Below are positions 46,046 to 57,100 of a stretch of DNA of 64,000 bases, in pieces (the stretch's first letter is position 1; each line of letters starts with the position of its first letter). Below the pieces are notes generated by a model that had not been told where the DNA came from, ran no database searches, and saw only the letters and a list, made by a program, of their open reading frames with translations. The translations under genes were made by a program, and so were the position numbers. Source of the stretch: Mercurialis annua (lineage: Eukaryota > Streptophyta > Magnoliopsida > Malpighiales > Euphorbiaceae); NCBI RefSeq assembly GCF_937616625.2, contig NC_065573.1:20599001-20663000 (forward strand), read 5' to 3'.

Positions 46046-46335
46046 AATTTCAAATGAACAAAGGATCACTTTACCCCCCGAACTTGGCGCAAAGTATCAA
46101 AAATGTCCAAATTAGCAAAACCGGATCACTTTTACCCCGAACTTGTCAAAACCGGCTCAAAAAACCCCTTACGCTGATGTGGCACCTTAATTGGAGAGTG
46201 AGTTTTATAAATTAATAATTTATTCTAATTAAATTCTAATTAACCAAAATTAAACTCTTAATTAATTCAGGGACTTTTTCGAACTTTTTCAAAATAAAAA
46301 AAAATTAATTTTCTGATGTCTCCCCCTCGCCGGTT

Positions 46336-46625
46336 CTGGGTTCGCCTCTGGCGAACCCATCTCTGTCTGGGTTCGCCTGAGGCGAACCCATCTCTGTCTG
46401 GGTTCGCCTGAGGCGAACCCATCTGGGCTCGCCTGAGGCGAACCCATCTGGGCTCGCCTGAGGCGAACCCATCTGGGCTCGCCTGAGGCGAACCCATCTG
46501 AGTTCGCCTTTGGCGAACCCAGATGCAAACGCATCTGGGTTCGCCAAAGGCGAACCCAGACAGAGATGGGTTCGCCTGAGGCGAACCCAGATGCGTTTGC
46601 ATCTGGGTTCGCCTCAGGCGAACCC
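46336..46625. repeat. Ten-copy palindrome array (GGTTCGCCTGAGGCGAACC)
   Basis: The unit is a near-perfect palindrome centred on CCTGAGG, occurring ten times with spacers such as CATCT, CATCTCTGTCT and CAGATGCAAACGCATCT. Some spacers are themselves palindromic. Variants change the loop (CTC TGG, TTTGG, AAAGG) or one arm base (GGGCTCGCC). Three overlapping minus-strand ORFs (repeats like GEPRWVRLRRAQ and SPQANPD) are the repeat in translation, not proteins. Confidence 0.93.
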
Positions 46626-46669
46626 GTTTGTGTCTACGAACAAGCTCAGGCGAGGACTCCTCCTCGCCT

Positions 46670-46830
46670 GAGCTTGATGAACAGACTCTGTTCATCAAAA
46701 GATGAACCGACTCTGTTCATCTTTTGATGAACAGATTTGTTCATCAAACTGATGAACATTTTTGTTCATCAGTTTGATGAACAAAAAATAGACCCATGGG
46801 TCTGTTCATACAGACCCATGGGTCTGTTTA
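46670..46830. repeat. Nested palindromes built on GATGAACA/TGTTCATC and GACCCATGGGTC
   Basis: A series of alternating GATGAACAG and CTGTTCATC words lets successive segments fold into hairpins (for example TTGATGAACAG with CTGTTCATCAA). Two copies of AGACCCATGGGTCTGTT end it. It sits directly beside the ten-copy array. Confidence 0.8.
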
Positions 46831-47282
46831 TGATTAAAAAAAAATAAAAAAAATTAAATTTTTTTTTGTTAAAGTTTTAATATTTTTGTTAAAAAATTAA
46901 TATGGGAGTTAATTGGTCATATATATAAAATTTAGGGGTCAATTTGTTATATAAAGTTTTAAAATTAAAAGGATTAAATTGTATTTTTTTAATTTATTAG
47001 GTATTAATTTATATTGTGAAATAAATATTAGGACTATTTTAAACCTTTTTACCACTAAAAAACCACCCTATAAAACAAAACCACTATTAAAACCGGAGAG
47101 TGTATCTCACTCTCTGAGGTGAGAGTGGGGAGGGGGCTTTTTGTACTAAATTTAACAAGTTCAGGGTAAAAGTGATCCTGTTTTGCTAATTTGGACGTTT
47201 TTGATACTTTGCGCCAAGTTCGGGGGGTAAAGTGATCCTTTGTTCAATTTCAAATTCTTCTGTTTCACATTTGTAGTATTCC

Positions 47283-47444
47283 ATGAATGAAGAAGAAGAA
47301 GAAGTGAGCCTGGGAATTTGCTTCCCTCCAAAAACATTGCAGCATCAGCAATGTCGCTTCTTCAATTTCATCTCAAACCTTCTCATCACCCTCTCTCTTT
47401 TAATTCAAATCCCCAAAGAAAATCCCCAAATCCCATTACCATAA
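47283..47444 (+). CDS. Possible upstream ORF overlapping the ABCB29 start
   Basis: An ATG at 47283 opens a 53-residue frame (MNEEEEEVSLGICFPP...) that runs past the ABCB29 ATG at 47351 in a different frame and stops at 47444. If the transcript begins upstream of 47283, initiation here would reduce ABCB29 translation. The transcription start is unknown, so this is conditional. Confidence 0.3.
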   Translation: MNEEEEEVSLGICFPPKTLQHQQCRFFNFISNLLITLSLLIQIPKENPQIPLP

Positions 47445-50400
47445 ACCTCCCTTCAAAAACCCTACTCAAACCCTCAAACGCCACCAATTCCAAACTCCCT
47501 TCTCTTCTCACTTCTTTTTCCACATCGCAAAACCCTAATCACAATCAACCCAATCAACAAATACCCAACACATTCCACTCTCTTTCATCAATCAAACCCT
47601 ATATTCTCTCCCAATACAACCCTATTCTCCTCGGTTGGCTCTGTAGTCTCGTTTCAGCTCTCTGTTTGTCCCAGATTGTCCCTAGAATCGGAAAATTCTC
47701 CGCGAATGTCGGAAAAACGGATGCTTCTGGATTGACAAATGAAGGGGTTGTTCTTGCTGCTCTTTTTTTAGCTAAACTGATTGCTACTTACGGGCAGCAT
47801 TCACTTTTATGGGAAGCGGCTCTTAATGCCGGTTATGAGATTAGAGTTCATGTTTTCGAAAGGGTTTTGAAGAGGGAATTAGGTTTTTTTGAAGGTGGAA
47901 CTGGGATTTCTAGTGGTGATATTGCTTATAGAATTACTGCTGAAGCTGCTGATGTTTCTGATACCGTTTACGCCCTTCTCAATGTGAGTTCATTTAAATC
48001 ATGTTATAAACTACTACTATGTTTAAATTCAAATGCATATTGAGCTATATGATAGTTTTAGCTAAAGATGCAATTAATAATGGTTGGGTTTAGGCTTTGG
48101 CTTTGGCTTTGGCTTGATTTATTAATTATATGTTTAATGTCTATGACAGACCATTGTGCCCAGTGCTCTACAACTGTCAGCTATGGCATCACGAATGTTG
48201 GCTATCAGCCCTGTCCTTTCCTTGATTTCAGCCATGGTAAGGAGGGAATTCGTTTGCTAGGATTTATCTTTGTCTATAGGTCATACTATGCTGTCGAAGT
48301 CTTAAATTTCGTCTGCTTGCTGTAGGTCATACCATGTATGGCTTTAGCTATTGCATGTCTGGGTGAAAAGCTTCGTAAGATATCTAAAAAGTCTCATCTT
48401 AGCATCGCAAGTCTATCAGCCTATCTCAACGAGGTAAGTTCTTAAACCATTTCTTGACTTAAAATCGTTGATTGGTTTGGTTCCTTAATAGCTTAACTTA
48501 TATAATTTGTTCAATTAAGTTCCAGTTGCAATTTCTTTTGCCTCATCTACCTCTATGTTATTTTATCCTGTATCCTATTGGAGTCAAAAGTTTTCCATGT
48601 ACACCTCCAACAGATAAATATACTACGCACCTGCAGTACATGTTAGCAAGCACCTATGCGTTTCACGTTAACACCTACCAGTGTTTCATTTCTCAGTAGC
48701 TTGTATGTCTGTCTTTCATTTATGCTGTTCTTTTGCAGGTCCTCCCAGCCATTCTTTTTGTCAAAGCAAACAATGCAGAGTTGAGTGAGACTGCCAGATT
48801 CCAAAAGCTTGCTCATGCTGATTTAACTGAACATTTTAAAAAGAAGAACATGAAAGTGCTCATCCCCCAGATCACGCAGATAGTCTATTTTGGAGCATTA
48901 TTTATGCTTTGTTGTGGGTCACTGGTGATTTCATGTGGCTGTTTTGATGGCTGTAGCATGATTTCATTTGTTACTTCTTTGGTTTTCTTAGTTGAGCCAA
49001 TTCAGGTATTGATAAGATAAATCTCTTAGAAAAAGGAATTTTTTTGTCTCTTCTTGTAAAGCTTTTTCTTGATTTCCAAATGCCTGTATATTTATTCTAA
49101 TTTTCATATAAGATGCCTACAGATTTTTGCTAATTATTGGTCACATCACATTTAGTAATCATTCTAAATCTGAAGAATTCTGCAGGATGTTGGGAAAGCA
49201 TACAATGAGTGGAAGCAAGGAGAACCAGCTATTGAACGGTTGTTTGATTTGACCAGGTTAACATCTAAGGTAATTTAATGCTTTGGCAAACTTTAGTGAT
49301 CCTCTGAAATGAAGTTCAGATATGGGCTTCCTGAAATGCAGTCATCATCATGGAATCGGTAGAAGATGTAGTTTTGTCATAGTTACATAATTACTCACAT
49401 ATATATGTGTCACTTGATCTCAAATGAACTCATTCCTGATTATAGGTGATTGAGAAACTGGAGGCTGTTCATTTGGACCATGTTACTGGAGATGTCAAAT
49501 TTTGCGATATCTCATTTAGGTATGGAGAAAGTAGGCCTTCAGTTTTGAACAAAGTGAACCTTCATATTAAAGCTGGGGAGACAGTAGCTCTTGTTGGGCC
49601 GTCTGGAGGAGGAAAGACAACCCTTATTAAATTGCTTCTTCGTCTTTATGATCCGTCGTCTGGTGAGCCGTCTGAAACATCCTCAATTAAATGGGCCAAT
49701 TTATTATTTGGTGTTTGGTATTTAAATTTGTCCTCTTAAAAGTAGAGATTGTTCTGATCCTCCCACATCAACAGGTTGCATACTTCTTGACAACCAAAAT
49801 ATTGAAAACATGCGGTTGGACAGTTTGAGGAGGCACGTTGGCTTAGTTTCTCAAGATACAGTGAGTAACTTTTCCTTAATCTTTCGTCAGAGAACAAAAA
49901 TAGCAGAGCTTTGATGCATGGATTTGAGTTTAAGATGATTTAGCATCAATGTGCCAAATCAAATGAAATTTGACTTTTTTTCAAAAAGTTCAAGTAGGAA
50001 TTGGTAGACATTATTTCATATTTGATAAGTTACATGTACAAATAAATAAAAAATTATGGTGTGGATACTTTTACGATCAGATTAAGTTATCTGATCCTGC
50101 TGGTTCTATGATGATGCTTTGAATTATGTTTAAATGGTTCGCAAATGATAATTTATTTGTGATGCAGACTCTTTTTTCAGGAACAATTGCTGAAAACATT
50201 GGATATAGGGATCTAATGACGGGAATAGACATGGAGAAGGTTGAAATGGCAGCAAAAACTGCCAATGCTGATGAGTTTATTAGAATGCTTCCAAAAGGGT
50301 ACAAAACAAATATCGGACCAAGGGGCTCAAGTTTAAGTGGAGGGCAAAAGCAAAGGTCAATCTTTTCATCCAAACTCTCGATTCTTTCTGCAGTCTATAT

Positions 50401-51081
50401 GTGAATTTAAAGTAAGCATATACCTAAATAAGACATCTGATTCATAACATCCATTTGCTGGACTTAATTTATTTTCTCACCGTCTTTTGCGTTAAGACAC
50501 TAACAGATACTTGTGCTTCTGCTTATTTCATTACCCAGATTAGCTATTGCTAGAGCACTGTATCAAGATTCTTCTATATTGATTTTGGATGAAGCAACTT
50601 CTGCTCTAGATAGCAGGTCTGAATTATTGGTGAGGCAAGCTTTGCAGCGGTTAATGGAAAATCATACTGTAAGGATTTTTGTCCATTCCTTTTGTTTTTG
50701 CTTGGTACTTTTTCGACTCCACCTATGCTGCACGGAAACTTGTCGTTTCCTACGTTCCATTTTTATTTTCGAAAATGCTTTTGAAATATCAAAACTTCAT
50801 ATTTATAATCTATTCTTGTAAATTGATAAATTTCTCCATTTAGCGTTTTCGTTTCCGTGCAACATAGTTGTGGAGGACTAGATGCAACAAGCAATCTTGA
50901 ACATGTACATTTTACTCTGTTTTTATGTGAATAGGTGATTATCATTGCTCACCGTCTGGAAACAGTTTTGATGGCGAACCGAGTATTCACTCTCGAGAAT
51001 GGAAAACTCGAGGAGCTGAATCGCTCGAACCTTATGAATGGCCATAGAAATTCCATGTCAGCGAGTGGAATTGTGATTTGA
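47351..51081 (+). CDS. ABCB29: ABC transporter B family half transporter, chloroplast (ABCB29-like)
   Basis: Ten exons: 47351-47983, 48150-48236, 48326-48433, 48739-49005, 49186-49269, 49446-49662, 49775-49860, 50168-50355, 50539-50668 and 50935-51081; all GT-AG and in phase, about 648 residues. A Ser/Pro/Asn-rich transit peptide of about 75 residues precedes one transmembrane domain ([53 protein letters not shown]). One nucleotide-binding domain follows: Walker [11 protein letters not shown]-loop VSQDT, signature LSGGQKQR, Walker [14 protein letters not shown]-loop AHR. A half transporter must dimerise. Substrate not known to me. Arabidopsis At5g03910 (ABCB29/ATH12) is the apparent orthologue. 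The ATG at 47351 is chosen because it begins the transit peptide; the frame also opens at a TTG upstream. Intron 9 carries a MITE. Confidence 0.95.
50726..50864. mobile_element. Small GCACGGAAAC-family MITE in intron 9 of ABCB29
   Basis: TGCTGCACGGAAACTTGTCG is mirrored by CGTTTTCGTTTCCGTGCAACA. The core contains TTTTCGAAAATGCTTTTGAA, shared with the CPSRP54 intron copy and the 53410 fragment. 139 bp, no coding content. Confidence 0.7.
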
Positions 51082-51837
51082 GGGCATGGCAGCTATGTGC
51101 TGGATACACTCCGGCAGTACAGACGACATAGATAGATAGATATATAGGCATTAACTTACAGTTACAGCTTACTCAACTTCTGTTTTACCATTTCTATCTG
51201 TTTTTTTTTCTGTATTATAAATATAAGCATGTTTATAACCCTAGATCAAACCCTCCATTTGAGGATTGCCAGTAAGATTTATGATAGTTATGTATTTGTT
51301 TTGTCTTATAAATGAGTTAAATTAAAATCAACTCATATTCCGATTTTTTCATATAAACCAGGCGAAATACACTTGATAATTGTATCATCAAAATACTTTT
51401 AAATCGCGAGTTATATCACTTATGTGTTAAATTTTTATCGGTTAAATGTAAGCCATAATACCTTATGTATGTTCACAACGGATTTTTTTTAATCTTTCTA
51501 ATTTTTTTTATATTAAATACATCAATTCATGAGAATATAAATAATTAACCTTTAAGATTCTTAAATGAAATTGTAGAATATAATTTGTAGATAATTTTAT
51601 AATCATATCCATAAAAATTATTAATATAGTAAAATTAGTAAGTGTTTATAAACAGAAATTAATTAATATGATAAAGATAAACAAATTAATTTCGCAAATA
51701 TGCAGTGTTTTCTGAAAAAATTATGTAAAACAAAATAAATAAATTTAAAAATCAAAAGTCAATGGTTTTATAATTTAAATTCTCCTGAAAATGCGACCAA
51801 AAAATAAAAAAATAAAACCCGCGCGCTTCCTTTCCAA
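51082..51837. other. Intergenic region between ABCB29 and RPA14
   Basis: It holds the 3' UTR of ABCB29 and AT-rich sequence leading into the RPA14 promoter. No further gene seen. Confidence 0.55.
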
Positions 51838-51848
51838 TTTTCCCGCCA
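51838..51848 (+). promoter_or_regulatory. E2F-type site upstream of RPA14
   Basis: TTTTCCCGCCA matches the E2F consensus TTTSSCGC. It lies about 115 bp before the leader intron and about 270 bp before the ATG of the RPA 14-kDa gene, with a second GC-rich block (CCCGCGCGC, 51818-51826) just upstream. E2F control of DNA replication genes is established in plants; use here is inferred. Confidence 0.65.
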
Positions 51849-51955
51849 TTTGTTGTTTTAGCGCCTTTTTATTGTTTTCTAAAATATAAATACCAAAGCA
51901 AACACTAAACATTTCTGATTTATCGAATCAATTTCTCTCTACAACTACGCTTTCA

Positions 51956-52110
51956 GGTATAAAATTAATATTACGTTTTAATTACTCTGTTTAATTTGGT
52001 AAAAATGGATTTGATTTTTGTTATTATGTTAGCATCTAGCAATTGCACTCTACCTGTTTGATAATATGCTTCAATTAGGGTTTTGAGTTTTCGTTTTTTG
52101 TGTGAATTAG
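51956..52110 (+). other. Probable leader intron of RPA14
   Basis: Donor after CTTTCAG at 51956 (GTATAA), acceptor GAATTAG at 52110, one base before the ATG. Inferred from consensus. Confidence 0.55.
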
Positions 52111-52111
52111 A

Positions 52112-53090
52112 ATGGATACATCGCAACCTGCAATTTTTGTTAACGGAGCTTTACTACCGATGCATGTAAGAAAGAGGGTCCGAACAGTGGTTCAAATTAT
52201 CGGATCTGATCGAGTTGGTGTTACTGGGAAATCGAGCGATGATCATCAGATTACGATCAAAGGCAACCCACCACCTTCTCTTACTAATTTTGTTGAGGTT
52301 ATTGGCATTGCTGATACTGATAAGTCTATTCAACCTGAAATTTGGACCAGTTTTGGTGACACCTTTGGTAATAATACTGACCTTTTCACATTTATTGGAT
52401 AAATCTGATTTTGGTTTATAGTTTATGTTTAAATTAATTTATCCCTTGTTTGGATTTAATCATTTAAATGAATGTAATTGAACTCCTGCGAATCATATCA
52501 TATTTTGCATGGTTTTATGTTTCTTTAAATTGTTTGTTTTTTCATTGGTCAAAGAATTGAATTTTGGCAACTATGAGTATCTTAAGCATCAGAATATTGG
52601 TTAAATAGAATTTTAGTTACATGCTTTGCAGTAGTTGTAGACTTGCCAAGGAGTATTAGAAGTCTTTACAGCTTTCCGCGGCAACTTAAGTACTTAATCT
52701 GCCTAATTGAAAAGTTTAGCAAAACCTAAACAACATATGTTCAATTATACCCCGTGTTACTGCTTATCCAGCAATAAGTAGTTTATTCAATTATTTTCTT
52801 TGTTTCTGTGCAAATTTTGATTTTAGTATGCCATTTTTATGATGGTGGCGGGAACTAACATTACATTTGAACCACTTTAGAGGATGGATTATTGAATTTT
52901 TATTGGTTGATGCCGTTGCGATATCTCTGTTGGTTTAGGGTTGCCTGCATGTTAAGATTTATCTATTTCTGGGGTATAATTCGTCTATGGTTCTGATGCT
53001 TCTATGGTTCTCTTAATGCTGGCAGATACTTCTTCCTACAACCAGCTTTGTCAGCTTGCGAACGGTGAATATCGGTCCTTGTTCCTCTGA
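52112..53090 (+). CDS. RPA3: Replication protein A 14 kDa subunit
   Basis: Two exons, 52112-52367 and 53026-53090, join in phase to give 106 residues. RPA is the heterotrimeric single-stranded DNA-binding complex of replication, repair and recombination; the 14-kDa subunit is an OB-fold trimerisation partner in the nucleus. The protein starts MDTSQPAIFVNGALLPMHV, with VRTVVQIIGSDRVGVTGKSS and FVEVIGIADTDKSIQPEIW forming OB strands. It ends DTSSYNQLCQLANGEYRSLF-Leu, as in plant RPA3 proteins. Reading straight through the first donor gives a spurious NNTDLFTFIG end. Length is typical. Confidence 0.95.
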
Positions 53091-54170
53091 GCACCGAGGT
53101 GTAGCTGCAGTGAATCTTTTAGCTGTTTTTGGTCCTTGATGTAACTATTTAGTAGAAGTTGACATTTTTATTCTCGTTAACAACATTTGATATGTCCTAT
53201 CTTCAGTGAAAATTGAGTATCATTATTTAGCACTAAGTCTGCTAGTGTGAAAGTTGAACCTTACAGCTGAACATTTGCACTTCATATAACAGTTTATAGT
53301 ACTTTTTATAATCTAGTATCATGAAAATGGAAATGTTAAATCAGGAAATGAGAAATTGTAAATCAACATTTTGTCAAAGAAAAATTATATCTACACTGTA
53401 TGAGTTCAGAAGCGTTTTTGAAAATGCAAATAAAATGCCAAAATGTAAAATTTAAGAAGGTTTCATCTTTCATGTAACATGGATGAACATGTTGCAAACC
53501 TGTATCCAACTCTGCATCAAATCCAACAAAAAGTAGCAAGCACGAAACTTAAACAACTAAGCATTGAACAAATAACTATAACTATCTAATTTGTCCAATC
53601 GAGCCGTAAGCTTCATCGAAGTTTATCACTTGATGCCAAATTAATGAGCTATGCCTCAAAGCTTATTATCTCCAAAAGAGGCAAACGCTTTCCGAGCATC
53701 AGTTTCTTTCGTTCATTATAGACCAACTACTGATTACAGGAACATGAATAAGTGTAAATTTGCATACATGCTCAAATAGAATTCATTCACTCATTAATGA
53801 GTGGAACAGAGATTGGTAAATTAATCAGCTACTCAAATTCCCAATTAGTAATTCCCAAATTCCAACAATTAAAATTTTGTATCCGAATTTACAAAAGACT
53901 TACTTCAGAGAAAAATAGAGGGTTAAAGATTCAGGTTCCACCCTACTACTCTTCACAGCCTCCTGACAAGCAAAAAAACGAAGTCGGGGTAATTGCCAAA
54001 TAATCATTTCTATGATTTCTAATACTGTTTACGCTGCACATTATGTTCGGAGGCAGAGAGAAGAAATCACAAACATGGTATGTACTCCAGTTCCTCTAGT
54101 TTGACAAACAAAATTACCTGAAAATCATAAATTTTATTCACTGTTAGTATAACCCAATATTTTAAAAGGA
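53091..54170. other. Intergenic region between convergent genes, with a MITE fragment
   Basis: 3' flanks of RPA14 (+) and the DRD1-like gene (-). Near 53410-53440 is CAGAAGCGTTTTTGAAAATG, related to the core of the GCACGGAAAC MITEs. The 53797-54003 ORF has no supporting feature. Confidence 0.55.
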
Positions 54171-57100
54171 TTAAACTTGATAGAGTGAAAATGAATGCAC
54201 AAACCTTCTGTACAAAGTATTCAAGTCTTCTCTCAGCCCTTCACTCGCGAAGAACATATCATCACATTCGCTTACATCAATAGTTCTCATTTCAAAGTTT
54301 TGGTCTCCAGAGTGTTCATTCCACTCGAACCACATTTTCGAAATCAACTCCTTCCTTGAACAAGTGAGGTAGTCATCCAGCTCAGGAGAATCGGCAGCCA
54401 CCAATCTGTATGCATATACTTTCTTCTTTTGGCCTGGCCGGAATGCACGCCCAATTGCCTGACGGCTTACTGACGGGTTAAGATGAACATCCAATATTAA
54501 AATACGAGATGCACCTACCAAAGATATGCCTTCACCGCAGGCTTTGATTGATCCGAAAAAGACTTTAGCACTTGGGGAGCAATTAAACTGTTCCATGCAC
54601 AATTCTCTTTGCTCCGTGCTCGAGTCACCTGTGATCATAAAGAGTTCATTTCCAAGACTCCAACCATATATCTTTGCAGATAATCTCTCCAAAAGCTTCA
54701 GAGGTAAGATATACTGACTGAAAACCAGAAGCTTCTCACCAGCAGAGTCACATAGTCGGAGTAAATTGAGAAAAAACTTAGTTTTCACTCCCTCCCTCAT
54801 ATCCAGATTTTCTAACATAGCATCTATCTTCTTAGCATCAATATTTGAACCTTTTTCTCCTGCTGCAAAACAATTTGCTGAAAAGGTTTTAAGATGTGGG
54901 TGCATATACACGACACTTCCTAATGAAATTCTCTTGAACTTGTCCAATTTCCTCAACTTCTGAACTTCTTCTTTCTGTGTAGCACTGAGATTGAGTACAA
55001 CCGTGAAATCAACAAGCCCTGGAAGCTCATCCAGGAAATCTCCTTTATAATAATGGAGGACCTTGCTAGTCATCTCACGGAGATCTTGTATCACAGCCTT
55101 TTTTCTTCTGAAGTCTTCATCTTTTTGCAGCGTGTACTCTACCGAGTCAAAAAAAGCAGAATCGGCACCATATTTTAAATGTTTCCTCGCTTTTGATATA
55201 TCCACCCTGCTCATAATGCGAGTAACAATCATTCTTGAATCTTTTAACTTCAGAAACTGTGGACGAACAAGATTCAATACATTGAAAACCTCCTTCACAT
55301 GATTTTGATACAAGGTTCCCGAAAGTATCACTTTCCGAGGGGTTTGGATTTTTGAAAGGGATTGAAGTACATCAGTTTCCTCATTTCTAGGAGTGTGACC
55401 TTCATCCATAATAAGAATACTGGGGACCTTTAGCAGTATATCTTGACACTCCGATGTCACCTTGCTGTTATTGTGTTCACAAACTATAACAGATAACTGT
55501 GTATAACCCAAAAACAAGATGCTCTTTTCTTTCACCCATCTCTTCAACACATCTAACTGCTGAGAGCGATTTTCCGCCTTAGAACTGTAAAAATCAAGAA
55601 GAGGAATGTTCTCCACTTGCCAAATCTGAAATTCCTTCTTCCAAGTAGCCAAGATTCCTTTAGGCAGCACCACCAATGGTCTGGCATTGGGATACTTAGC
55701 TAAAAAACTCTGTATAAAACTTATAATCATGAATGTCTTCCCGGAACCAGGAGCATGGGCCAAGATGCAACCCCCCGGTTTATCAGCCACGAGATTGCTG
55801 CAAAGAAAATTAAAGCCCTCTACTTGGTGGGCTTTCATTTCCTTCCTATGTCTTGGATGAGCAAAAATTTCAGTCACCATTAAATGGGAAGATTGAGTTC
55901 CAACTGCAAGTACATCAATTGACTCTTTGCCACTGGTATTTTTAGCCTCAGAAGCATATGTTCTAGTACTCCTCTTCTGGAATATGACAAAATAAAGGAA
56001 AGGCAATGACAAGATGCCCCAAAGAAAATGTATTAACAAAAATATTTAGATGTCACAACATGTGTACCTTGGAATATTGAATATCAATTATGGTATCAAT
56101 ACTTCTCTGAATGACTCCACAAATGCGACAAACATAGCCAAGATCATCTTTCAAGATAAATGAATGATCACACTCCTCATCTTCTATGTGCTCATCAGAA
56201 GCAAAAACCACAGCAGAGTCCTAGCAAAAGAAAATTCAGACTGAGCTAACTATTCAAGGAAATATGACATAGGTGAAAAAGTTTGCCATCTAAGTTGAAG
56301 TTTCCAGTTCTAAGCAAAGTAGTGAACCATTACATACTAGAACCAGTTAGGAAAGCATAACCACAAAGGGCTGTGTGTTTGGAAGCAATTTAACAAATGC
56401 TCTAGGATATAATCATTTACGACATGAATGAGCTATAGTATAGCTGCTATACAGAAAAAGACTCAGATGTGTGGCTACAGGACTACATATTTTTGTATTA
56501 TTTCAAACAAAAAATGCCAACAAAATACCTTGGTACACTCCAATGCAAACGCCATCTCCTTCCAAATATCATCTAAACCATCATCTTCAACACTTGTTGT
56601 GGCTATATCGTCTTCCATATCGAGAAACGTACTTTCATCCACCTGGGAACCCAAAAAAATATATGTTGAAGCTTTGTCCTTTTTGCTTTCTGTATCTTGA
56701 ATATCATCCTCTTTATCAAATTCAGTCAAGGTGTCATCTTCAACATCAGTTTCGTGACTATCTTGTTTTATTGCAGTATGATTTTCGCTGCCAGCATATG
56801 CACATTCGCCAACCTGGATATTGCATTTATCAATTGACTCCTCAACAACATCTCTCGAATCTTCAACCTTTTTGCTGTCAGCATTTTGAATATCACCCTC
56901 AACATTAAATTTGGTCGCACCACCATCTTGAGCATCAATTTGACAAGTATCTTCTTTTTCCACCATGCCATTGTCCAACCCAACAACTGCTCTTTCATCT
57001 AACTGATTAGTGCATTTCATAGGCAAAGTCCCAAGAGCATCCCTTGAGGCTCGTGTGTCATTGTCAGTTTCATTTTCTGCGAAAGCAGCATCTTCAACAT

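Larger units (their letters stand above)
46056..47245. mobile_element. Mutator-like non-autonomous TIR element, 1.2 kb
   Basis: About 100-bp terminal inverted repeats, opening GAACAAAGGATCACTTTACC at the left and mirrored at the right, with only a few mismatches. An exact 10-bp direct repeat AATTTCAAAT lies on both sides (46046-46055 and 47246-47255). Long TIRs and a 9-11-bp duplication fit Mutator-like elements. There is no transposase. The interior carries two palindrome-rich blocks (46336-46625 and 46670-46830). The right end lies about 105 bp before the ABCB29 ATG, so the element is in or next to that promoter. Confidence 0.88.

Noticed and set aside
46336..46625. CRISPR-like array
   Set aside because: The genome is eukaryotic, spacers are short, repeated and palindromic, and the array sits inside a TIR element.
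46267..46698. Three overlapping minus-strand ORFs with repeats such as SPQANPD and GEPRWVRLRRAQ
   Set aside because: They are three reading frames of the same palindrome array in a transposon; all frames stay open because of the repeat composition.
52112..52402. RPA14 as a single-exon gene ending NNTDLFTFIG
   Set aside because: That end is intron read-through; splicing at 52368 to 53026 restores the conserved family C-terminus.
55976..56039. DRD1 catalytic region starting [18 protein letters not shown] as a membrane protein
   Set aside because: Those residues are intron sequence; an acceptor at 55977 joins the real upstream exon.
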